8,571 nt of DNA from contig JAGWIH010000085.1 in assembly GCA_028866355.1 (NCBI GenBank), forward strand, positions 1-8,571. The letters are read 5' to 3'. The stretch's first letter is position 1. Each line of letters begins with the position of its first letter. The stretch is from Alphaproteobacteria bacterium. Lineage in GTDB: Bacteria; Pseudomonadota; Alphaproteobacteria; ATCC43930; CGMCC-115725. The position numbers and the translations under genes were made by a program. Positions 1 to 7,238 of this stretch are shown here, one piece after another. Under the pieces are notes generated by a model that saw nothing but the letters and a program-made list of their open reading frames with translations, was not told the origin of the DNA and did no database searches.

Positions 1-859
1 GCTCATCGCCATCGGTTACACGATGGTCTACGGCATCGTCGGCATGATCAATTTCGCCCATGGCGAAATTTTCATGATCGGCGCGTTCATTTCGCTGATT
101 TTCTTCGTCGTCCTCGGCGCGCTCGGCATCACCTGGATGCCGCTGGCGCTGCTGCTCGTGCTGCTGATTGCGATGGCACTGACGGCGGTCTATGGCTGGG
201 CGGTCGAGCGTGTCGCCTATCGCCGATTGCGCGGCTCGTTCCGCCTGGCGCCGCTGATCTCGGCGATCGGAATGTCGATCTTCCTGCAGAACTACGTTCT
301 CCTTGTTCAGGGCGCGCACGAAAAGACCCTGCCGCCGCTGATCACCGGCGGTTTCGAGCTGATGCGCAGCGGTGACTTCACCGTCGACGTCACCTGGCTG
401 CAGTTGATCATCATCGGCGTGACCTTGGTGGTGATGGCCGTGTTCACCGCGGTTATCCAAATGACGGCGCTCGGCCGCGCGCAGCGCGCCAGCGAACAGG
501 ACATGATCATGGCGGCGCTGCTCGGCATCGACGTCGACCGCACGATCTCGCTCACCTTCGTCATCGGCGCGGCGCTCGCCGCGGTCGCCGGATTGATGGT
601 GACGCTGCAATACGGCGTGATCGATTTCTTCATCGGCTTCCTCGCCGGAATCAAGGCGTTCACTGCCGCGGTGCTTGGTGGCATTGGTTCGCTGCCTGGC
701 GCGGTGCTCGGCGGCCTGCTGATCGGACTGATCGAAGCGATGTGGTCGGCCTATTGCCCGTCCGAGTACAAGGATGTCGCGGTCTTCGCGGTCCTCATCC
801 TGGTGTTGATGTTCCGGCCAAGCGGATTGCTGGGCCGGCCGGAGGTCGAGAAGGTTTGA
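1..859 (+). CDS. livH: LivH, branched-chain amino acid ABC transporter permease (5' end outside window)
   Basis: One of the two inner-membrane permease subunits that form the channel for leucine, isoleucine, valine and related amino acids. The reading frame is already open at base 2 and encodes LIAIGYT ahead of the first ATG at 23. That stretch is typical LivH sequence, so the ATG at 23 is internal. About 20 N-terminal residues are probably missing, judged from the family's usual length of about 300. The 285 visible residues are mostly hydrophobic helices. They include the family block INFAHGE, a cytoplasmic coupling loop around visible residues 155-176 (LGRAQRA ... ALLGID), the glycine-rich KAFTAAVLGGIGS segment, and the terminal LGRPEVEKV, which closely matches E. 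coli LivH. The stop codon TGA overlaps the livM start by one base (TGATG), so translation is probably coupled. The identification is secure; the exact substrate range is not visible. Confidence 0.96.
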   Translation, partial: LIAIGYTMVYGIVGMINFAHGEIFMIGAFISLIFFVVLGALGITWMPLALLLVLLIAMALTAVYGWAVERVAYRRLRGSFRLAPLISAIGMSIFLQNYVLLVQGAHEKTLPPLITGGFELMRSGDFTVDVTWLQLIIIGVTLVVMAVFTAVIQMTALGRAQRASEQDMIMAALLGIDVDRTISLTFVIGAALAAVAGLMVTLQYGVIDFFIGFLAGIKAFTAAVLGGIGSLPGAVLGGLLIGLIEAMWSAYCPSEYKDVAVFAVLILVLMFRPSGLLGRPEVEKV

Positions 860-2097
860 TGAGCGCGACGCAGCGGCTCAAAGAAGCGGCGCTGACCGCG
901 GTCGTCGCTTTGGCCCTCGCATTTCCGCTGCTCGGATTTCAGACGACCGACACCGGCGATGGGTACATCACGCGATTCAGCTGGGTCGCGATGGCAACGG
1001 CCGCCGCCTTCGTCGGCCGGATATTGCTCGGCTTGGTGCCGCAGCGGTTCCATCTGCATCAGTATGCGACACGGCACACCGCTTTGCCCGAGGGCAGGGC
1101 GGTAACCTTGGCCGCCGCCGCGTTGATCCTGTTCGCGATCGTGCTGCCGTTTTCGCCGTTCGGATCGCGCCGCACCATCGATCTGGCGACGCTCGCGCTG
1201 ATCTACGTCATTCTCGGCTGGGGCTTGAACGTCGTCGTCGGCCTCGCCGGCCTTCTCGATCTCGGCTATGTCGCGTTCTATGCCGTCGGCGCCTATTCCT
1301 TCGCCTTGGCCGCCGAGTGGTACGGCCTGTCGTTTTGGGAAATGTTGCCGGTTGCCGGCATCGTCGCCGCCTTCGCCGGAATCCTTTTGGGTTTGCCGGT
1401 CTTGCGGCTGCGCGGCGATTACCTCGCAATTGTCACGCTTGGTTTCGGCGAGATCGTGCGCATCGTGCTCAACAATTGGAGCGCGGTGACCAACGGGCCG
1501 AACGGCATCGGCGACATTCCGCGCCCGACAGTCTTCGGCATGCCGATTTCGCCTGGCGCGCCCGCGGGCGTGACGAGCTTCAACCATTTCTTTGGCCTCG
1601 AATACGATCCACTCCAGCGGCTCGTCTGGCTCTATTACGTCTGCCTGGCGGCGGCGCTGGTCATTAACTGGTTCAGCCTGCGCATCCGGCGATTGCCAGT
1701 CGGCCGAGCCTGGGAAGCGTTGCGCGAGGACGAGATCGCCTGCCGCGCCTTGGGCCTAAACCCGCATACGATCAAGCTCACCGCCTTCGCGACCGGCGCG
1801 ATGATCGGCGGCTTTGCCGGCGCGATGTTTGCGGCCAAGCAAGGCTTCATCAGTCCCGAAAGCTTCAACTTCCAGGAATCCGCGACCGTCGTGTCGATCG
1901 TGGTGCTCGGCGGCATGGGCAGCCAGCTCGGCGTCGCACTGGCGGCGGTGATCCTGGCGACGTTGCCTGAGTTCGGTCGCGAGTTCGCGCAGTACCGCAT
2001 GCTGTTCTTCGGCGCCGCGATGGTGGCGATCATGATTTGGCGGCCGCGCGGACTTTTCACCATGCGCGCACCGTCGGTACGGCTCGACCAGAAATGA
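859..2097 (+). CDS. livM: LivM, branched-chain amino acid ABC transporter permease
   Basis: Second inner-membrane permease subunit, pairing with LivH; 412 residues, close to E. coli LivM (about 425). The frame is open further upstream to an ATG at 742, but the start at 859 was chosen. It overlaps the livH stop as TGATG, has GAGAAGG at 848-854 as a ribosome binding site, and gives the expected N terminus. Residues 1 to about 100 carry two hydrophobic segments and match the N-terminal extension of long LivM proteins. The core permease domain follows, with family blocks LGLNVVVGLAG-like (ILGWGLNVVVGLAG), PVLRLRGDYLAIVTLGFGE and GPNGIGDIP. The ATPase-coupling loop GRAWEALREDE lies near residues 282-292, and the C terminus reads MIWRPRGLF. 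The protein is full length with no disruption seen. Its last codons overlap the livG start as ATGA. Confidence 0.97.
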   Translation: MSATQRLKEAALTAVVALALAFPLLGFQTTDTGDGYITRFSWVAMATAAAFVGRILLGLVPQRFHLHQYATRHTALPEGRAVTLAAAALILFAIVLPFSPFGSRRTIDLATLALIYVILGWGLNVVVGLAGLLDLGYVAFYAVGAYSFALAAEWYGLSFWEMLPVAGIVAAFAGILLGLPVLRLRGDYLAIVTLGFGEIVRIVLNNWSAVTNGPNGIGDIPRPTVFGMPISPGAPAGVTSFNHFFGLEYDPLQRLVWLYYVCLAAALVINWFSLRIRRLPVGRAWEALREDEIACRALGLNPHTIKLTAFATGAMIGGFAGAMFAAKQGFISPESFNFQESATVVSIVVLGGMGSQLGVALAAVILATLPEFGREFAQYRMLFFGAAMVAIMIWRPRGLFTMRAPSVRLDQK

Positions 2098-2893
2098 CCC
2101 GCGACGCGCTGCTGACAGTGGACAATCTGTCGATGCGCTTTGGCGGCGTCGTCGCCATCGACGACGTCTCGTTCACCGCCTACGGACACGAGATCACCGC
2201 CATCATCGGGCCGAATGGCGCCGGCAAGACGACGGTGTTCAATTGCCTCACCGGCTTCTATCGGCCAAGCGGCGGCCGCTTGGCCTTGAACCGCGACGGC
2301 AAAAGCCTTCGCCTCGAACGTCTGAAGGGTCATCGTATCGTGCGCGACGCCGGCGTCGTGCGCACATTCCAGAACGTGCGGCTGTTCGCCGGCATGACCG
2401 TGCTCGAGAACCTCGTCGTGGCGCAGCACGCCGTTCTCACCCGCGCAAGCTATTACAATTTTGGCGGCTTGCTCGGACTGAAGAGCTATCGCAATGCCGA
2501 GCGTGCGGCGATCGGCCGCGCGCGCGAATGGCTCGATCGGATCGAGCTCACCGCGCGGGCCGACGAGCCTGCCGGTAATCTGCCGTATGGGGCGCAACGT
2601 CGGCTCGAAATCGCGCGCGCAATGTGCACCGGCCCGCGTCTGTTGTGCCTCGACGAGCCGGCCGCCGGCCTCAATCCGCACGAAAGCGCCGACCTCGCGC
2701 GCTTCCTGGTCGCAATCCGCGACCGCTTCAGCATCGGCATCCTGCTCATCGAGCACGACATGAGCGTGGTAATGGGCATCTCCGACCATATCATCGTGCT
2801 CAATTACGGACAGAAGATCGCCGATGGCGCCGCCGCCGAAGTCCGCCACGACCCGACCGTAATCGCCGCCTATCTCGGCGAGGAGGAGGACGG

Positions 2894-2897
<4 letters not shown>
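2094..2897 (+). CDS. livG: LivG, branched-chain amino acid ABC transporter ATP-binding protein
   Basis: One of the two cytoplasmic ATPases that power import; 267 residues, a normal LivG length. The start at 2094 overlaps the livM stop (ATGA). The frame is open upstream to 2037, but that extension would run inside livM and adds no family sequence. Motifs are in order: Walker A GPNGAGKT (39-46), Q-loop TFQN (Q93), signature LPYGAQRR (163-170), Walker B LLCLDEP with D187 and E188, and the switch histidine in EHD (H221). The signature has LPYG in place of canonical LSGG, which is usual for LivG. Its longer loop around residues 112-140 also fits LivG. The stop overlaps the GTG start of livF. Confidence 0.97.
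2881..2896 (+). promoter_or_regulatory. Strong Shine-Dalgarno setting the livF GTG start
   Basis: AGGAGGAGG at 2881-2889 lies inside the last codons of livG (the EEED stretch) and about 5-7 bases before GTG 2894. It supports the GTG over any other livF start. The acidic tail of LivG is therefore encoded by the same bases that recruit ribosomes to livF. Confidence 0.75.
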
Positions 2898-3625
<728 letters not shown>

Positions 3626-3674
3626 CCACCGTCTCGTCTTTTGCTAAGGTGGTGGAAACTTAGGGGAGGATTGC
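3626..3674 (+). promoter_or_regulatory. livF-livK gap with strong ribosome binding site and weak hairpin
   Basis: This 49-bp gap is the only real space between genes of the liv operon. AGGGGAGGA (3662-3670) is a strong Shine-Dalgarno with good spacing to the livK ATG at 3675. ACCACC (3625-3630) can pair with GGTGGT (3648-3653) around a 17-base loop. That is only six pairs with no U-tract, so I do not call a terminator. I see no convincing -35/-10 pair here, so livK is most simply part of the same transcript, with its yield raised by its own ribosome site. Confidence 0.5.
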
Positions 3675-4793
3675 ATGCGTTGGACGGTACGAATTTTGCT
3701 GGCGGCCGCGATGGCAGCGGCGTCGGCAAGCGCTTACGCCCAGGACATCAAGATCGCCGCCGTCGGGCCGATGACCGGTGCCGAAGCCGCGGTCGGCGAG
3801 CAATTTCGGCGCGGCGCCGAGATGGCCGTCAAGGACATCAACGCGCATGGCGGCGTGCTCGGGCGCAAGCTGGTGCTCACCATCGGCGACGACGCCTGCG
3901 ATCCGAAACAGGCCGTGAGCATCGCCAACCAACTCGCCAATGCCGGTGTCGTGTTTGTCGCCGGGCATTATTGCTCGAGCACCTCGATCCCCGCGTCGGC
4001 CGTCTATGCCGACAGCAACATCCTCCAGATCAGCCCGGCTTCGACCAATCCGGTGTACACCGACGATGCCTTCAAGAAGGGCTGGATCAACGTCTTCCGC
4101 GTCTGCGGCCGCGACGACAGCCAGGGCCGTATCGCCGGCGACTATATCGCGGCGCGATTCAAAGGCGAGCCGGTTGCGGTGATCGACGACAAGTCGACGT
4201 ACGGCAAAGGCCTCGCCGACGAGACCATCAAGGAAATGGCCGTGCGCGGCATGAAGCCCGCCGTGCATGATTCAATCAACGCTGGCGACAGCGACTTCTC
4301 GGCGATCATCTCCAAGATGAAGGCCGCCAACGTGAAGGCGATCTATTTCGGCGGTTACTTCCGCGAAGCCGGCCTCATCGTGCGTCAGTCGAAAGAGCAG
4401 GGGCTTAACGCCGTGCTGATGGGCGGCGACGCATTGGTGACGACCGACCTCTGGAAGATCACCGGCATCGCCGGCACCGGCACGTTGATGACCTTCCCGC
4501 CGGATCCGCGCAACCTCGCGGTGGCGCAATCGGTCGTGAAAGAGTTCAAAGCCGGCGGCTACGATCCCGAGGGTTACACGCTCTATACCTACGCCGCTAT
4601 TCAGGTGTTCGCCGAGGCGGCGAAGAAAGCCCATTCGGTCAAGGTGGCGGACCTGTCGAAGACGATGAAGGCGAATAAGTTCAACACGGTCATCGGCACG
4701 ATCGGCTTCGACAAGAAGGGTGACGTCGTCGGGCCGGACTATGTGGTCTACGCCTGGAGCAACGACGGCAACTACGCGGAGCTGAAGCGCTAA
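3675..4793 (+). CDS. livK: Branched-chain amino acid-binding periplasmic protein (LivJ/LivK type)
   Basis: Periplasmic type 1 solute-binding protein that delivers amino acids to LivHMGF; 372 residues. Residues 1-22 form a signal peptide: a basic start (MRWTVR), an alanine-rich core, and a likely cleavage site after A22 (AYA|QD). The mature part opens with IKIAAVGPMTG, typical of the family. C75 (DDACDPKQA) and C100 (GHYCSS) match the conserved disulfide pair of E. coli LivJ/LivK (spacing 25). SS at 101-102 and the PAST loop near 121-124 lie in the ligand-binding region. In the second lobe, GGDAL (250-254) has Asp where E. coli LivJ has the ligand-contacting Glu, by my alignment from memory. 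It may therefore bind other amino acids or amides. It is the last gene of the operon, before a strong terminator. The symbol is by family and position; LivJ and LivK cannot be told apart here. Confidence 0.93.
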   Translation: MRWTVRILLAAAMAAASASAYAQDIKIAAVGPMTGAEAAVGEQFRRGAEMAVKDINAHGGVLGRKLVLTIGDDACDPKQAVSIANQLANAGVVFVAGHYCSSTSIPASAVYADSNILQISPASTNPVYTDDAFKKGWINVFRVCGRDDSQGRIAGDYIAARFKGEPVAVIDDKSTYGKGLADETIKEMAVRGMKPAVHDSINAGDSDFSAIISKMKAANVKAIYFGGYFREAGLIVRQSKEQGLNAVLMGGDALVTTDLWKITGIAGTGTLMTFPPDPRNLAVAQSVVKEFKAGGYDPEGYTLYTYAAIQVFAEAAKKAHSVKVADLSKTMKANKFNTVIGTIGFDKKGDVVGPDYVVYAWSNDGNYAELKR

Positions 4794-4812
4794 GCGCGCG
4801 CACCGAACCAGG

Positions 4813-4843
4813 AAGGGCGGCTAGGCGACTAGTCGCCCTTTTT
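4813..4843 (+). terminator. Rho-independent terminator of the liv operon
   Basis: The left arm at 4813-4824 pairs with the right arm at 4829-4840 in a 12-bp stem with one G-U pair (G4820-T4833). The stem closes on a GCGA tetraloop (4825-4828), a stable GNRA type. TTTTT at 4839-4843 forms the U-tract. It begins 20 bases after the livK stop. The right arm and U-tract lie within the antisense of the last mucR codons (KKKGD and stop). On the minus strand the stem is followed by CCTGGTT rather than a U-run, so it should work well only for + strand transcripts. Confidence 0.88.
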
Positions 4844-5260
4844 CTTGCCGGCGCCTTTGCCGAGACCGATCTCTTTGGCGAAGGCCGAGCGTTGCTTGGC
4901 ATAGTTCGGCGCGACCATCGGATAGTCGGCCGCCAAACCCCATTTCTGCCGGTACTGTTCGGGCGTCATGCCGTACTCGGTACGCAGATGCCGCTTGAGC
5001 ATCTTCAGTTTGCGCCCGTCCTCGAGACAGATGATGTACTCCGCCGTTACCGACTTCTTGATCGGTACGGCCGGCTTGAGCTCCGCCGCCGTTGGCATGT
5101 TGAGACGCCCATCGATCGACTTCAACGAGCCATAGACCGAATTGATCACCTCGGTGATCTGGGCGGTCGGCACGCTGTTCTTGCGCAAATAGGCGGCGAC
5201 CATTTGCGCCGTCATCCGCAGGAAATCGTCGCTGCTCGGCTTGGGCGCGTCGTCGGCCAT
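4829..5260 (-). CDS. MucR/Ros family transcriptional regulator with degenerate zinc finger
   Basis: DNA-binding regulator of the MucR/Ros family, which in Alphaproteobacteria controls exopolysaccharide, motility, cell-cycle and virulence genes; 143 residues, the usual length. The N terminus (about 1-70) has the family MTAQMVAAYLRKN helix, the region involved in oligomerisation. The DNA-binding core spans about 74-135, with YIICLEDGRKLKMLKRHL, MTPEQYRQKWGL, DYPMVAPNYA and AKEIGLG. Against the Ros pattern C-x2-C-x9-H-x4-H, C78 and H91 are kept. The second Cys is D81 and the last His position is Y96, with E95 where many relatives have His. Related proteins with missing ligands can fold without zinc, so this need not be inactive. 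The start is ATG 5258-5260 with GAGG (antisense of 5270-5273) nine bases upstream. The lysine-rich tail overlaps the liv terminator. It converges on livK and diverges from rpiB. Family assignment is firm; its targets are unknown. Confidence 0.94.
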   Translation of the reverse strand: MADDAPKPSSDDFLRMTAQMVAAYLRKNSVPTAQITEVINSVYGSLKSIDGRLNMPTAAELKPAVPIKKSVTAEYIICLEDGRKLKMLKRHLRTEYGMTPEQYRQKWGLAADYPMVAPNYAKQRSAFAKEIGLGKGAGKKKGD

Positions 5261-5291
5261 GGTGCATTGCCTCGATGGGGAAGAACCGGCT

Positions 5292-5321
5292 GATATAGGG
5301 GGAAGGCCAAGTTTCTGTCAA
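5292..5321 (-). promoter_or_regulatory. Predicted sigma70-type promoter of the mucR-family gene
   Basis: Read on the minus strand, 5321-5316 is an exact TTGACA -35 box. It is followed after 18 bases by TATATC (5297-5292), which matches four of six positions of the -10 consensus. Transcription would start near 5285, leaving a leader of about 25 bases before the ATG at 5260. The location and the perfect -35 make this the best promoter candidate in the window. Confidence 0.65.
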
Positions 5322-5326
5322 ATCGC

Positions 5327-5354
5327 GCCAGTAATCGCGTCCGGAATTACTGGC
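5327..5354. repeat. Perfect 9-bp inverted repeat, candidate operator
   Basis: GCCAGTAAT (5327-5335) and ATTACTGGC (5346-5354) are exact inverted copies separated by 10 bases (5336-5345). Arm starts are 19 bases apart, roughly two helical turns, as expected for a dimeric regulator. The element ends five bases upstream of the predicted -35 box of the minus-strand regulator gene. It lies about 65 bases upstream of the weaker candidate rpiB promoter. No T-run follows on either strand, so it does not look like a terminator. The protein that would bind it is not identifiable from the sequence. Confidence 0.55.
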
Positions 5355-5418
5355 CGCACCCGCCGAATGCCGGCCGATTCCTAGAGCATGATTTAGCGAC
5401 GCGACGGATGGTATGCGG

Positions 5419-5448
5419 CTGACTTTGCGAACCGATATCTGGTAGATT
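5419..5448 (+). promoter_or_regulatory. Weak candidate promoter for rpiB-glyA-nrdR-ribD
   Basis: CTGACT (5419-5424) and TAGATT (5443-5448), 18 bases apart, each match four of six consensus positions. A start near 5455 would give a leader of about 27 bases to the rpiB ATG at 5482. A promoter is expected in this gap because the upstream gene is divergent, but these boxes are poor and the exact position is uncertain. A GATTC (GANTC) site at 5445-5449 overlaps the proposed -10. Confidence 0.3.
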
Positions 5449-5481
5449 CGCCACAAGCTATAGGACGGCTTTTCTGGGGCC

Positions 5482-5931
5482 ATGACCGAGACTGTCGCTG
5501 TCGCCGCCGATCACGGCGGCTATGACCTGAAATCGCTTCTCCTGCCGGAACTGCAGGGGCTCGGGCTCGGTGTCCTCGACCTCGGCACCGACAGCCGCGA
5601 ATCCGTCGACTATCCGGATTTCGCCGATGCCGTCGCGCGCGCGGTAGAAGACGGCCGTGCGCGTTGGGGCTTGCTCGTCTGCGGCACCGGCATCGGCATG
5701 TCGATGGCGGCCAACCGGCATCGCGGCGTGCGCGCCGCCTTGGTGCACGACGGCTTGACCGCGCGTCTGGCGCGTCAGCACAACGACGCCAACGTGCTCG
5801 TGCTCGGCGGCCGCATCCTCGGACCCGAGTTGGCCAAGGACTGCGTCAAGATCTTCTTTGCGACCGCGTTCGAAGGCGGTCGCCACGCGCGCCGCGTCGC
5901 CAAGTTCTCGCCGGCAAAGGCGCGGGCATGA
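5482..5931 (+). CDS. rpiB: Ribose-5-phosphate isomerase B
   Basis: RpiB/LacAB-type isomerase that interconverts ribose 5-phosphate and ribulose 5-phosphate in the cytoplasm; 149 residues, the normal length. Visible features are the N-terminal AADHGG (8-13, with D10 and H11), the YPDFA block (44-48), and the active-site loop CGTGIGMS with catalytic-type C67 and T69. These are followed by NRHRGVRAAL and by H100-N101 in RQHNDANVLVLGGR. R134 and R137 near the C terminus fit phosphate binding. The start at 5482 gives the expected MTETVAVAADHGG; the Shine-Dalgarno is weak (GGGG lies very close to the ATG). As first gene of the cluster it makes ribulose 5-phosphate available, which is also a riboflavin precursor used downstream of RibD. 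It overlaps glyA as ATGA. Confidence 0.95.
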   Translation: MTETVAVAADHGGYDLKSLLLPELQGLGLGVLDLGTDSRESVDYPDFADAVARAVEDGRARWGLLVCGTGIGMSMAANRHRGVRAALVHDGLTARLARQHNDANVLVLGGRILGPELAKDCVKIFFATAFEGGRHARRVAKFSPAKARA

Positions 5932-7226
5932 CGGCTTCGAAGCCCGTGCCGACGAGCGATCGCTTTTTCGCGGCGACGCTTTCCGAGGCCGATCCCGACA
6001 TCGCCGCCGCGATCGGCCGCGAACTGAAGCGTCAGCAGAACCAGATCGAGCTCATCGCCTCCGAGAACATCGTGTCGCGTGCCGTGCTCGAGGCGCAAGG
6101 TTCGGTGCTCACAAACAAATACGCGGAAGGCTATCCCGGCCGGCGCTATTACGGCGGCTGTGAATTCGTCGATCAAATCGAGCAATTGGCGATCGACCGC
6201 GCGAAGAAGCTTTTCGAGTGCGGCTTTGCCAACGTCCAGGCGCATTCGGGCTCGCAAGCGAACCAAGCCGTGTTCCTGGCGCTGCTGCAACCCGGCGACA
6301 CGTTCATGGGCATGTCGCTCGCGGCGGGCGGCCACCTGACGCATGGATCGCCGGTCAATCTGTCCGGCAAATGGTTCCGGCCGATCCATTATGGCGTTCG
6401 ACGCGACGACGCGCGCATCGACATGGATGAGGTCGAGCGTTTGGCGCGCGAGCACCAGCCCAAGCTCATCATCGCCGGCGGATCTGCCTATCCGCGCGTC
6501 ATCGACTTCGCGCGCTTCCGCAAGATCGCCGATGCGGTTGGAGCGTTCTTCATGGTCGACATGGCGCATTTCGCTGGCTTGGTCGCCGGCGGCGCCCATC
6601 CGACGCCGCTGCCGCACGCCCACGTCGTCACCACGACGACGCACAAGACGCTGCGCGGTCCGCGCGGCGGCATGATCCTGGCGAACGATGAAGAGATCGG
6701 CCGCAAGATCAATTCGGCGATCTTCCCGGGCTTGCAGGGTGGTCCGCTGATGCACGTCATCGCGGCCAAGGCGGCGATGCTGGGCGAATGCCTGCGGCCT
6801 GCGTTCAAGACCTACGCGCGCGCGGTCGTCGACAATGCCCGCATCCTGGCGGCGACGCTGTCGGAACGGCAGCTGGCGATCGTCTCGGGCGGCACCGATA
6901 CGCATCTGATGCTGGTCGATCTGCGGCCGAAGAAGTTGACCGGCCGCGCCGCCGAAGCCGCGCTCGAGCGCGCCGGCATCACCTGCAACAAGAACGGCAT
7001 TCCGTTCGATCCCGAGAAACCGGCGGTCACGTCCGGGGTTCGCCTCGGCAGCCCGGCCGGCACGACGCGCGGTTTCGGCCAGGCGGAGTTCCGCCTCATC
7101 GGTGAGCTGATTGTCGAAGTGCTCGATGGTTTGGTTGCCAACGGCGACGTCGGCAACGGCGCGATCGAGGCGTCGGTCAGAAAACGGGTCGAGGCGCTGT
7201 GCGCGCGCTTCCCGGTCTACCCCTAG
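5928..7226 (+). CDS. glyA: Serine hydroxymethyltransferase
   Basis: PLP enzyme converting serine and tetrahydrofolate to glycine and 5,10-methylene-tetrahydrofolate, the main source of one-carbon units; 432 residues, standard. The frame is open upstream to 5664 inside rpiB. The start at 5928 was chosen for its ATGA overlap with the rpiB stop, AAAGG at 5916-5920, and family-length N terminus. Visible blocks are ELIASEN (41-47, active-site Glu), LTNKYAEGYPGRRYYGG (61-77), AHSGSQAN (105-112), GGHLTHGSPVN (134-144), and VDMAHFAG with D211 and H214. The PLP lysine is K240 in TTTTHKTLRGPRGG, and the carboxylate-binding Arg is R372 in SGVRLGSPAGTTRGF. All key residues are present. The stop overlaps the ribosome binding site of nrdR. 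Confidence 0.98.
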   Translation: MTASKPVPTSDRFFAATLSEADPDIAAAIGRELKRQQNQIELIASENIVSRAVLEAQGSVLTNKYAEGYPGRRYYGGCEFVDQIEQLAIDRAKKLFECGFANVQAHSGSQANQAVFLALLQPGDTFMGMSLAAGGHLTHGSPVNLSGKWFRPIHYGVRRDDARIDMDEVERLAREHQPKLIIAGGSAYPRVIDFARFRKIADAVGAFFMVDMAHFAGLVAGGAHPTPLPHAHVVTTTTHKTLRGPRGGMILANDEEIGRKINSAIFPGLQGGPLMHVIAAKAAMLGECLRPAFKTYARAVVDNARILAATLSERQLAIVSGGTDTHLMLVDLRPKKLTGRAAEAALERAGITCNKNGIPFDPEKPAVTSGVRLGSPAGTTRGFGQAEFRLIGELIVEVLDGLVANGDVGNGAIEASVRKRVEALCARFPVYP

Positions 7227-7238
7227 GAGAGAAAAACG

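Larger units (their letters stand above)
5261..5481. promoter_or_regulatory. Divergent control region between the mucR-family gene and rpiB
   Basis: These 221 bases carry the start signals for two divergent units. From left to right they hold the mucR leader and GAGG site, its predicted promoter, a perfect 9-bp inverted repeat, a stretch with CTAGAGCATGATTT (5381-5394), two GATTC sites (5376-5380 and 5445-5449), and the weak rpiB promoter candidate. No small open frame with a ribosome site and no stable hairpin with a U-tract is apparent, so I read it as regulatory only. Confidence 0.7.

Noticed and set aside
742..858. Possible earlier start of livM at 742
   Set aside because: It would overlap livH by 118 bases and yields an Arg/Gly-rich leader unlike LivM. 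The TGATG junction at 857-861 is the natural start.
1635..2849. Minus-strand open frame (about 404 codons) opposite livM and livG
   Set aside because: It has no family-like sequence and lies antisense to two well-supported transporter genes; a shadow of codon bias.
2624..2893. Upstream extension of the livF frame, which would suggest a fused 333-residue protein
   Set aside because: The extension is an arginine/proline-rich shadow of livG. The GTG at 2894 with AGGAGGAGG and a GTGA overlap gives a normal LivF.
3660..4268. Minus-strand open frame (about 202 codons) opposite livK
   Set aside because: It mirrors the livK codons and has no ribosome site or recognisable motif.
5381..5395. CTAGAGCATGATTT, resembling the first bases of a dispersed intergenic repeat seen in some Alphaproteobacteria
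   Set aside because: Only about a dozen bases match from memory, and the expected inverted partner is not visible nearby, so I do not call a repeat element.
4821..5483. Longer minus-strand frame overlapping the mucR-type gene
   Set aside because: It is a different frame with no family similarity. The 143-residue frame carries all the MucR blocks.
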